Positions 46,746-55,378 of a stretch of 64,000 nucleotides of DNA are shown piece by piece. The notes beneath the pieces were generated by a model. That model saw nothing but the letters and a program-made list of their open reading frames with translations. It made no database searches and was not told the DNA's origin. Position numbers and translations under genes: made by a program. The stretch spans positions 4,154,001 to 4,218,000 of the forward strand of contig JAUEDM010000004.1 in NCBI GenBank assembly GCA_033439685.1, given 5' to 3'. Every line of letters begins with the position of its first letter. The stretch's first letter is position 1. The stretch comes from Apodospora peruviana (lineage: Eukaryota > Ascomycota > Sordariomycetes > Sordariales > Lasiosphaeriaceae).

Positions 46746-49067
46746 ATGGCTCTCCGGAAGCGACGAGCGCCGGCTTCAACGCCGGCGCCGGCCAGGCTAT
46801 CGATCACGGTAGCTGGATCGGCCGGCACGGAACAACCCCTAACCGGCCAAAAGAGGCTAGCGCAAGTAAGGATTCCAGCAGCGCGGCCGGAACGCGCTAT
46901 CGTCAACAACGCCGAGCTCCGGGCCAACGCGCAGAACATCCTCACTATGATTAAAGCGACGCGGCCGGAGAACACGTCGTCGGCGTACGAGCCGAAGCAG
47001 GAAGAATTCCGGCGGTTCTGCCGGCGGAAACAGTACCAAGACGGCGAGACGGTAACGGAGGATAAGCTCCTTCTTTTCCTTGTTGAGGAGGTTGTGAATC
47101 GGCCGTTACGGTCGCGGAGCCGGAAGTCTGACGGCGATGTGCCGCTCTCGGAGACTCGGCTTGCCTGGCGGTCGGTCCGGACCTACGTTACGGCTATTAC
47201 CGACCTTTACCGATCGCAACGAGCCCTCGGCATGAACACCCACCCCTCGCCCCGAGAGGATAACGCCCGGGAGTATATTAAATCTCTCCAACGCCGGGAT
47301 ACGGAGCGGCAGAAAGCCAACTACGCCGACAAGGGCCGAGATACCGTTCTTGACGGCTATTCGGAGGATGACCTCAAGCGGGTTGCCCAGGAGTTATGGG
47401 GCCATACCGGCCAGTCAGCCGAATGCCACTTCCGGACTCTGGCCGATATGCTTCTCGGCCATTATATGCTTACCCGCGGCGGCGACCGACGGAGCCTTGA
47501 GATCTCGGACCTTTTTACGTTCGAATTCGCCGGCGAGGGGCCCACTCGGTGTATGCCGCTTATTACCACTACGCGAGCCGGAAAGCAGAACCAACACGGC
47601 CGCTTGGAAACCGCCGGCGCCCTTCGGAGCCGAGACCCGCTTATTTGCGTTCTTGGCGCGGTAGCCTTTTACCTCCTGTACCGGTGGGACCTTACCGATG
47701 AGCCGTTTCCCTGCTTTAAAAGCCGAGCGCAATGGTACGACATCCGGCTGTTGAAGAGCACCGAGGCCGGCCCCGCCTCCGCGTTAGCGTATAATAGCCA
47801 GCGGGATTGGGTTATTAAGGCGTTTGCGTACGCCGGTATCCGGTCGAACAAGAAGACCCACGTTGGCCGGAGCTCTGGAGCGAAGACGGCGGAGTTGAAG
47901 GGCGTAAGCGAGGCGCAGATTCGCCGTGCCGGCCGGTGGAACCAAGAGCAAATGATCGGCTGTTACCTAAATTCACTACCCCGGAAGTTCATGCGGACCA
48001 TGGCTGGCCATCCGGCGCAGATGGGGGGCTTTGAGATACGCCGAAGCCGAACGCCGCCTCCGGACTCCCTGTTAGCGTTGATCTGGCCGGAGTTAAGCCA
48101 GTGGGCAGATAAGTTCGGCCCCGGCCCGGAGCAAATACACGACCTTGCGGCGGCCGGCTTCACAAGCTTGTTATTCTACCTCCGAGAGGTGATTCTGGAA
48201 GACTCGGTGCCGTTGATGCGCCAGTTTCCGGACTCCGCCGTGTGGAACCATCCGGTATTCCAGCACAAAGATTACCGGCCGTATGCGCACCGCGTAGCGG
48301 TAATAATAGAAGAAGGCGAGCGGCCGAGCCAGTTGGCCGTTCTGACGCAGGCTTTGCCGGTCCTTACCGACTACCTAAAGACGGCCGAAGCCCGGAGTGA
48401 GGTCAAAATATTGGAGCTTTCAACGGCCCTAACGGCCGAGATTCGTACGGCAGAAGCACGGCTAGCCCTAACCTATCAGTCTTCCTTGCGCGACCTCCTT
48501 GCCGGAAGCGTTTTCCAGCTGCAACCACCACCGGCACCAGCACTAGCATCGGCACCGGCTCCGGCTCCGGCACTAGCATCGCCATCAGAAAGCTGTTCAA
48601 GCAGCTCCAGCCGGCTAAGCTGCTCCAGCCAGCCAAGCCCAGAGCCGGAGGCTGCGGAGCCGGAGACTACGGAGCCGCCGAAACACCGCATGAGCCGGGC
48701 CGTCAAGACCGTAAATGACCTTTGGCGCGAGTGGACTACCGGCTTGCGGGGTAGCCCTTCGATCACGGCTTTGGATAATCGGTGGGGGAGCCGGTGGCGT
48801 GCCGGCCGTCAGGCCGAAGTTCAGTGGTATTCTTTACGGCTGGAAGTCATCCGAGAGATCCGGCGAGTTGCCGGCTTACGGCGGTTGAGCGAAGAATCGG
48901 CGATGTTCTTTGTTGCGGCCGAACAACGGCAATCTAACTGTTCTCTGGATTTGTATTGCAAGCGGCTCCGCGCCAACAGGAAGACGAGGGAGGCCGGCGC
49001 CGGTGATAAGAAGGGTGGCCGGCGGCGCGATAACGGCACGGCGCCGGCGGTAACAAGCCTTCCGTAG
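46746..49067 (+). CDS. Crypton tyrosine recombinase with C-terminal GCR1-like DNA-binding domain
   Basis: A single intron-free frame of 773 residues from ATG. The recombinase catalytic set is intact: Arg244 in MLTRGGDRRSLEISD, the H-x-x-R box His372-Arg375 in HVGRSSGAKTAEL, and the nucleophile Tyr407 in GRWNQEQMIGCYLNSL. The N-terminal part holds a core-binding helical region (KQEEFRRFCRRKQYQDGE, TYVTAITDLYRSQRALGM). After an Ala/Pro/Ser low-complexity linker (about 595-650) comes a domain with WREWTTGLRGSPSI, LDNRWGSRWRAGR and VQWYSLRLEVIREIRR (about 653-711). This is the GCR1_C-type DNA-binding module known from fungal Cryptons. No frameshift or stop interrupts it, so it may be active. It differs from the DUF3435 recombinases of Starship elements. 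Confidence 0.9.
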   Translation: MALRKRRAPASTPAPARLSITVAGSAGTEQPLTGQKRLAQVRIPAARPERAIVNNAELRANAQNILTMIKATRPENTSSAYEPKQEEFRRFCRRKQYQDGETVTEDKLLLFLVEEVVNRPLRSRSRKSDGDVPLSETRLAWRSVRTYVTAITDLYRSQRALGMNTHPSPREDNAREYIKSLQRRDTERQKANYADKGRDTVLDGYSEDDLKRVAQELWGHTGQSAECHFRTLADMLLGHYMLTRGGDRRSLEISDLFTFEFAGEGPTRCMPLITTTRAGKQNQHGRLETAGALRSRDPLICVLGAVAFYLLYRWDLTDEPFPCFKSRAQWYDIRLLKSTEAGPASALAYNSQRDWVIKAFAYAGIRSNKKTHVGRSSGAKTAELKGVSEAQIRRAGRWNQEQMIGCYLNSLPRKFMRTMAGHPAQMGGFEIRRSRTPPPDSLLALIWPELSQWADKFGPGPEQIHDLAAAGFTSLLFYLREVILEDSVPLMRQFPDSAVWNHPVFQHKDYRPYAHRVAVIIEEGERPSQLAVLTQALPVLTDYLKTAEARSEVKILELSTALTAEIRTAEARLALTYQSSLRDLLAGSVFQLQPPPAPALASAPAPAPALASPSESCSSSSSRLSCSSQPSPEPEAAEPETTEPPKHRMSRAVKTVNDLWREWTTGLRGSPSITALDNRWGSRWRAGRQAEVQWYSLRLEVIREIRRVAGLRRLSEESAMFFVAAEQRQSNCSLDLYCKRLRANRKTREAGAGDKKGGRRRDNGTAPAVTSLP

Positions 49068-49300
49068 ATAGATTTAGTAATTGAGCCGTTGTTGCAATAC
49101 AGTTTGGGCCTGGAAACGCTGTTTTACTACGTAGATTGCGCCCAATTGCTTGTGTTTAGGGGCTTCAGGGGCTAAAAAATTGCATATATAACCCTAACCC
49201 TGCGCAGACGTAGACATCCTTGGGATATTTACGGTCGCTGAGGGCACGGCCCCTTTTTGGCTGCGAAGAGGCGCTCAGCCGCTGATTCAGCCACCAATTG

Positions 49301-49327
49301 GCCGCCGTAGATATACCCTTGATATTC
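49301..49327 (-). repeat. right imperfect terminal inverted repeat of Crypton
   Basis: GCCGTAGATATACCCTTGAT followed by ATTC mirrors the left end. It contains the CGTAGATA motif that also occurs at 49063 and 49130. Confidence 0.4.
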
Positions 49328-49790
49328 ACAACTCGCCAAGGCATCAAAAGCACCTGTGGTTGGATGCCAAGCCGTATCCAGAGCCCTGGAAAACAAGATC
49401 TGTTACCGTGTGGCCCGTTGTGAGCGACCGCACTTGGCAGACGTCTAGCGTCCGAACAGTCAGTCCCACTTTTCTTACTGCGCCCAAGCCGTCTTCAATC
49501 CCACCTGCTTGGAGCACCTGTTTAACACGCGATAAAGCGAAGCATTGAAGCGGCGGAGCAAAAGCGCAACCCACCCGACCTTGGAACAACGACGGACATC
49601 CAGCAAAGAGAAAAACAAGAGTAATCCACAACACCTTGAAATCTCCGACATACCCAAATGTCAGCGTATCGTCGTCTATGCAAATCCCCATCGACTCGAC
49701 AACAATCGATTGCTTGACTTGCGTTTCCCCGCAATTACGTCGCTGTTGCTCCCCAACTGAAGCTACGGTTTATTCGGAGAGAGAGACAAG
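49328..49790. other. right flank of the Crypton and promoter of the next gene
   Basis: Host-like composition returns here. A 115-codon minus-strand frame (49344-49691) is unrecognised and overlaps this promoter, so it is not called. Confidence 0.5.
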
Positions 49791-50681
49791 ATGCATGCCG
49801 CCGGCGTCATCGTCATCGTGGTCATTGTGCTGCTTCTAGCAGCTGCCATCGGCTGGGTTGTGTTTACTAGGATCAGGGCGCAACGGCTTGGGGTGAGTTC
49901 ATTTGCTCTCTATTGCATTCCTGCTCGCTGTGCAAAGCTTGCGCCTGTGTTGTGTCGACTCGATGCGCCATTGATGTCCGGATCTGGCCGGCTCTTTCGC
50001 GGGGGATGGTCGGGCGTCATCATCATCATCGTCCACCCTATCTCAATAACTAACATTTTGCAACCCACCCAGCTCCCCGCGCCATCACTAAAATCCTACA
50101 TCCCCTTCCTCAAGTCGTCGTCGTCGTCGTCCCCCTACGGCCCGCCCCAGCCCGCGCCGGGCGGAATCGTCGGCTGGATCAACGACCGCATCCGCTTGTT
50201 CAAGAACCGCAACTCGCGCACCGCGACGGGCGCCTACGAGGGCCAGCCCCTCGGTAGCACGGGCAGTACGAATCCCGCCCGTTCCGGCCGCCGCGGGTTC
50301 GGGCCGCTCGACCCGGACGAGGCGTGGGATGCGCGCGTGGGCCACGAAGCCGACGGGTATGGGTACGCGGAGGAGCAGGAGCTCGGGCTGGCGTCTGGCC
50401 CGTATCAGGGAGCAGGGGGGCAACAAGACACGAGCTATGGCGGCGGGAGTTATCAGATGAATTTGGCGAGGGACCCGGAGGAGAGGGGACGGCCGAGAAG
50501 CAGGGGGCCTGCTGGACTTACGGCAAATCCGTTTGATGATAATGCTGAGCCGAGTAATTTGAGTATGAGGGGGGTTAGTCCAAGGCCGATCGATACCACT
50601 GCGGCGGGGAAGGCACCTGAGAAGGTGGAGGATGATAGTAGTCCGACGGAGAGGAAGTCGATTTTTAGGGAAAATGTTTAG
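49791..50681 (+). CDS. small single-pass membrane protein, conserved in filamentous fungi
   Basis: Exons 49791-49892 and 50073-50681 give 236 residues. An N-terminal membrane anchor (VIVIVVIVLLLAAAIGWVVF) is followed by RIRAQRLGLPAPSLKSYIPF, the basic segment GGIVGWINDRIRLFKNRN, the conserved RRGFGPLDPDEAWDARVG, and a Gly-rich, then acidic/Ser tail with NPFDDNAEPSNLSMRGVSP. I recall this architecture from filamentous-fungal genomes, where it is often labelled acid phosphatase-like without catalytic residues. I see no enzyme motif, so that label should not be trusted. The 180-nt intron has donor GTGAGT, branch CTAAC and acceptor CAG. It is a multiple of three with no stop, so unspliced mRNA would encode a 296-residue form. 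Confidence 0.8.
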   Translation: MHAAGVIVIVVIVLLLAAAIGWVVFTRIRAQRLGVSSFALYCIPARCAKLAPVLCRLDAPLMSGSGRLFRGGWSGVIIIIVHPISITNILQPTQLPAPSLKSYIPFLKSSSSSSPYGPPQPAPGGIVGWINDRIRLFKNRNSRTATGAYEGQPLGSTGSTNPARSGRRGFGPLDPDEAWDARVGHEADGYGYAEEQELGLASGPYQGAGGQQDTSYGGGSYQMNLARDPEERGRPRSRGPAGLTANPFDDNAEPSNLSMRGVSPRPIDTTAAGKAPEKVEDDSSPTERKSIFRENV

Positions 50682-51568
50682 TCAGGGTGTGTTTTTCTTT
50701 ATTGGGTTTAGGCGGTCAATTGTTTCCTTTTCGCCTTTTCTGCTTGTTGGCCTGGGGTTTTGTAAGGTATTGGTATTGGGTGGAGTATACGGACGCAACG
50801 ATATCTTCTTAGCCGGCTGATGAGCCTGGAATCCCCAGCTTTGTGGACTTTGGGAATATAATGAATTGGGCTTTTGGGCAAAAGGGGAGCTGGACCTTTG
50901 GGAGGGTGCAAGGGAGATCGGCAAGGGGGTTTTGTTGTACTAACTACATGATTAATAGGTTATTACTTATTTTTCTCTTTGACGAAAACAAATCTTTTCA
51001 AATTTCTGGTCATTTACGTGGTTTCTACAGGGCTGGCTGTCTCGGATCTTCGGATGTCATTGATCTGGTACAGGGACTCGCAAAAGCCTGAAGACAGGCG
51101 AACTGCTCTCTGTCTGCGCTAGCTTCCTAAATGGACTCGACATGCATTTTCAATCCTGTCCTCTAAGCTATCAAGGTACGTACCTAATGTTTTTGAACTG
51201 TCATCTGAATTCGGGCACAAGGCTGAAACATCACCATCAGGACCGTCAAGGTGCCTGAGTGCGTCACTGCGAGACCCCTAACCCAAATAGCAAAAGTGGG
51301 CTGTCCGCCAAGCCCGGGACGTTGAACCGGGCACGGGGCGGAAGCTTCGGAGAGTTGGGCCTACCCCGCCTGTCCGCAGGTCTGTCAGGTACCTACCCCT
51401 CCAAGTATATAACGTCAGGGCAAAGCTCCGAACCGGCCTCTCGAGCTTTGTTCAAGGTCCGTTTTCTCTATAACAACGTCCGACCGCTACTTTCTTTCTT
51501 CATATCACCACCTGAAAATCTATAACACCCAATTTCGAACTATAAGCCAAATCAACGGAACAGACACA
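50682..51568. other. intergenic region, no gene seen
   Basis: 3' flank of the membrane-protein gene and promoter of inositol monophosphatase. It includes a GGTACGTACC palindrome at 51175-51184. Confidence 0.55.
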
Positions 51569-52617
51569 ATGGCAGACATCAACCTCCAAGAAATCCACGA
51601 CACGCTGGTGTCCATCGCGTTTGAGGCGGGACGCATGATCATGGCCGCCAACCCGAGCGATATCTCGATGGGCTCAAAGATGAACTGTTTGTCCCCCCTT
51701 CCCACTCCCCCTATTTACCTTACACCCCTTTTTGCAACCTTCGTACCACCCCAATCAACCATCTTTTTCTTAGCTCTCTACCACACTACTAACACTCAGT
51801 CATAATAGCGGCGGACATAGTAACAGAAACAGACCAAGCCGTCGAAAAAATGGTCTCCTCCCGCCTAACCTCTTCTTACCCAACCTACGCTTTTGTCGGA
51901 GAAGAGACCAACATCCCAGGCGTCACAAAAATCACTTCAGCACCAACATTCATAATCGACCCGATCGACGGAACAACTAACTTCGTCCACGGTTTCCCCA
52001 ACGCATGTATCAGCCTAGGCTTCGTGGTCGACCGAATTCCGTCAGTTGGCGTAGTCTACAACCCCTTCCAAGACCTCCTCTTCACCGGCATCCGCGGCTC
52101 AGGGTCCTACATGCAGCGCAACGCTTCACTGCCCGACTCGTCAGAATACAAAGGCAAGAAGATCAGATTATCACCCAAGGGGAAATTAGGAAACTTGAGC
52201 ACAGCCCTGGTAGCAACGGAATGGGGTAGTGAACGAAAAGGAGATAATTTCGAGATCAGAGCTAGAGTATTCAGACAGCTGTGTGCCACAAATGAGGACG
52301 GTGAGGGCGGGAGCATGGTCCATTCGTTACGATCTCTCGGATCGGCGGCGCTGAATTTATGTGCTTGCGCTGCCGGACAGGTCGACATCTACTGGGAAGG
52401 AGGATGCTACGCGTGGGACGTGGCGGCCGGGTGGTGTATCCTCACCGAAGCTGGCGGGATAATGGCCAGCGGGAACCCGGGGGATTGGGAACCGGCGCTT
52501 GATGGACGGGTTTACTTGGCTGTTAGAGGCGCGGAAGGCAGGGAGGGACAGAAGGAGATTGTGGAGGAGTTGTGGAAGGTCATTGGCGATGGGAACAGGA
52601 TGAGTTATGCTCCTTGA
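51569..52617 (+). CDS. inositol monophosphatase
   Basis: Hydrolyses myo-inositol 1-phosphate to inositol, feeding phosphatidylinositol synthesis; Mg-dependent and lithium-sensitive in the family. Exons 51569-51686 and 51809-52617 give 308 residues. Metal-site motifs are intact: VTETDQAVEK, FVGEET, DPIDGTTNFVHGFP, and the C-terminal WEGGCYAWDVAAG. An insertion of about 30 residues between strands (RNASLPDSSEYKGKKIRL) is common in fungal members. Two in-frame acceptors 9 nt apart (51799 and 51808) are possible. I use 51808, which gives KMNSADIVTETD; 51799 would add three residues. The gene stands alone between a membrane-protein gene and a disrupted gene. Confidence 0.92.
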
Positions 52618-53098
52618 TCTTTTTTTTTTTTTAATTGATATATCTTTGGTTGATATGACATAGAGATCTGGGTATCATTAATGCTATTTTCCTTGGTGTA
52701 AGTTTTAGAAGACTAAATAAATGCATTTGGTAGTTCGGAAGCAGTTTTGTGTGCAACTTTTGCATTCCAGTCTTGAGAGAGAAGAGTTTGCTGGTTCGGA
52801 GCCACTGCACGATACTTCCCGTCGAGAGGCTGTTTCCGCATTCAGGGGTAAGTTGCTTCCTCGCTTAGACCTCAAGGAGCTAGCTCTTGTGCTGCTGAGG
52901 AAAGTGGAAAGGACAAAGAAAACAATAACCACTACCACCCACGAGTGCTCTTGGTTCTTTAAAATCTACTTCGGCAAGCATTCCATTTCTTCCGTGTATT
53001 TCTCTGGATCAACACTCTCTCTTCCCTCTTCCAGAAACGAATCCAAAACAGCTTTTTTTATTTTTAAAAAAGTCCCGAATTACTGTCTGGGGGACACA
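52618..53098. other. intergenic region, no gene seen
   Basis: Begins with a T run directly after the inositol monophosphatase stop. It contains another T/A run at 53052-53070 close to the next start codon. Confidence 0.55.
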
Positions 53099-55378
53099 AT
53101 GACAGTGTGGCATGACCGTCCGCCGTTCCGAGATGGCGACTTGCCCGGTTCGAGAGCCAAAGATTGGGACTGGGAAGAGTTGAGGAGCTGCGGAGCTGTT
53201 GGTGAGTAAACCCTCCCGACCTATAGTTTTGCTTTCCAAAGCCCAGTCGTGTATCTCTCCCCCTTTTACGGTCTATGGAAGAATACTCTATCTGACATGC
53301 ACACACGGGAACAGGAACTACTCACCAAGCACCATTCGATCTGGCAGGTAACATTCACCCGGTCTTCCACAGCTGGGTAGTCCCCGGCGCCGGCGGCCAT
53401 GACGGCGAGGAGGTCAAAGCGTGTTGGCTCGAGCTGCGCCAGCCACTCCTCCTGGCCAGCCGAATCCTCAAGACCGCCGGAATACAATGGCTCTCGGAGT
53501 TCTGCATCGACGACATATTTGGCGCTTCCTACTCTGGGCGGTATGCAGCAGCAGCAACATTATTTGACTTCAAAAGATATGCAGACCCCTCGTATCTAGG
53601 CAGGAGCAAGACGAGCAAATAGACCAAGAATTCAAGGACCGCGAGTCAACCATTCCAGAAACACCGGCGGTGATTGTGCGCCACCACCGCGCCTCCTGGG
53701 CAACATCCAAACTTGCGCGAAAATGGCTGGCATCGACAGCACACGAACTTCGCACCGTCCTGCCCCAGTACATACAATGGCAGCTCGACCCTGATATGTT
53801 TCGGTGTTCGGCTGGGTGGGTTATACGTGTCGACACCCCTACTCAGTAACACCTATAGTTGAAAATGGGCCGGCGGCAATCGAGGCGTTGGACCATCCCG
53901 AGACAATCAGGACTATGGACGAGGTGGCCTACCAGGGAGGTGCCACCGGATGTTTCATGTCGGTGCTCGTTATGAAGGAATATGTGTCCCGCTTATCTGT
54001 ACTTCGCCGGTCGGGTCGGTTCGGTGGCGAGGAGTATATGTTTACGGCGTTTATGGTTGCCGTGACAGTGTTGCATGAGTGAGTCCATATATCCCTTATA
54101 TTGCCTCTTTTTCGTAATGAAAAGGAATGAGAAGAAAGGGGTTCAGGGGAAAACGGTCTCATAAACAAACTGTAAGAGAAATCTTCAAAATTTACTGACA
54201 CTTCTCTTGCGATTCAGATTGGGTCATGTCATCTACTGGAGAGACTTCCGTGCCTTCAATCGGCAAATGACAGAACCCTACTTCGGTGGTGATCTCGAGA
54301 TGGAACTGGGCGACAGCTTCATGGCCTCCATTTTTGGCGGTTGGGTGCCGGTGCCAGTAGAGACTCCGCCGCACAACTTTCAGCATCGCGGCACCTTTGA
54401 GGGCGGTCTTGCCTGGAAACAGCATCTGACATGGGACCTCCACAAGAGCAGACCACAATATTGAGCCCACTATTCTGTCCCTGTAGGATAGTGAGTCGCC
54501 CCTGTTTTCCTCGTGCTTTGTAGAAAAGGGGGTGAATTGCGGTGCTGATCTGACCATCATGTCTCAGCATCGCGGCACTATTCGATAACAACGAATGGAC
54601 GGCAGCATCTCTCCGGTCCGAGAACCTGCTTCGACCAGACGCGCTCCCGGCCGTCCACCTAACATGCTGTAGCGCAAATATTGACATTGATACGTCAGTA
54701 TCCGACGCAAGGTTGCATGCCTGCGCGGCTCTTCCGGATTTTATCGAAGACAGCCAAGAAGCAGAAGAGCCTGGATGCATATGGAAGCGCAGGCCCGCGG
54801 CTGACTTCCGAGTTCCCCTATACCGGGGGGCGGTTATCTGCCGCGATGGCGAGAGGCAGCAGCAACTCACCAGTTGGCTGGTGCCTGAAGAGCCCGATAT
54901 CTGCGATAAGATTCTCAGTCACGTTGAGATAAGATTGGATCTTCCGAGCTCGGGGATGTGGTGTTCCTCCTGCCTGGAGACAGACCGCAGCCATGATACC
55001 TGGAACAGGTTTCCATCCCCGCATAAAAGCCACAGAGACCATAACCTGGGAACTTTTATTGGGCCGGATATGTGGTCGAGATGGAACGAGGGAATGGTCT
55101 TCCATATTGGCGAGACTGGCGCCAAAGAAACGGGACTGTATTTGAGGAAGATGACGGCTAACGGACTGAGGAGGAACATTGCGAGAGCTTTGGACCTGCC
55201 TCCGAAGCATGTAAAGCTGCGGCTGGACGAGTATCAAGACGTTGAAGAGGGAAGGTCCCCAGCGGCTGATCGGAAGGATATTCTTGGGCCATGCTTGCTG
55301 TCTGCACATGCAAAGCGCCCGCGACTAGCGGGTGATGGGCTTGCATTGAGCCTCTCTTTCAACCTGGTTCAGACATGA
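53099..55378 (+). pseudogene. HExxH-containing protein interrupted by one in-frame TGA
   Basis: Exons 53099-53201, 53315-53540, 53600-53805, 53859-54078, 54218-54490 and 54568-55378 join in phase over 612 codons. A single TGA at 54462-54464 interrupts them (reading RPQY-stop-AHYSVPVGY). Phase across the next intron restores YIAALFDNNEW, so the sequence after the stop is the same gene. Exons 4 and 5 join to make VTVLHELGHVIYW, an HExxH zinc-metallopeptidase-like motif. I recognise no named family. The C-terminal third has Cys-rich MWCSSCLETD and a basic/acidic tail. The intron starting at 53806 uses a poor donor (GTTCGG) and may hide a second lesion. Recent loss, readthrough or sequencing error are all possible. 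Confidence 0.6.

Larger units (their letters stand above)
46371..49327 (+). mobile_element. Crypton-type tyrosine-recombinase DNA transposon
   Basis: The boundaries are estimates. The element consists of one large recombinase gene flanked by non-coding ends that resemble each other. The left end (from 46371) reads GAATATTGGTATACACGGCG. The complement of the right end (from 49327) reads GAATATCAAGGGTATATCTA followed by CGGCG, an imperfect inverted repeat. The octamer ATCTACGG/T lies at 46477 and 46519 on the left, and its complement at 49063, 49130 and 49306 on the right. A telomere-like CCCTAAC motif occurs near both ends (46436, 49192). The interior is strikingly GC-rich, with many CCGG steps, unlike its flanks. 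Classical Cryptons lack long terminal inverted repeats and use a tyrosine recombinase, consistent with this structure. Confidence 0.75.

Noticed and set aside
46371..49327. Starship-type giant element captained by a tyrosine recombinase
   Set aside because: The recombinase carries a GCR1-like module rather than DUF3435 features, and the insert is only about 3 kb with no cargo genes.
49344..49691. 115-codon minus-strand frame next to the Crypton
   Set aside because: Overlaps the promoter of the following gene and has no recognisable features.
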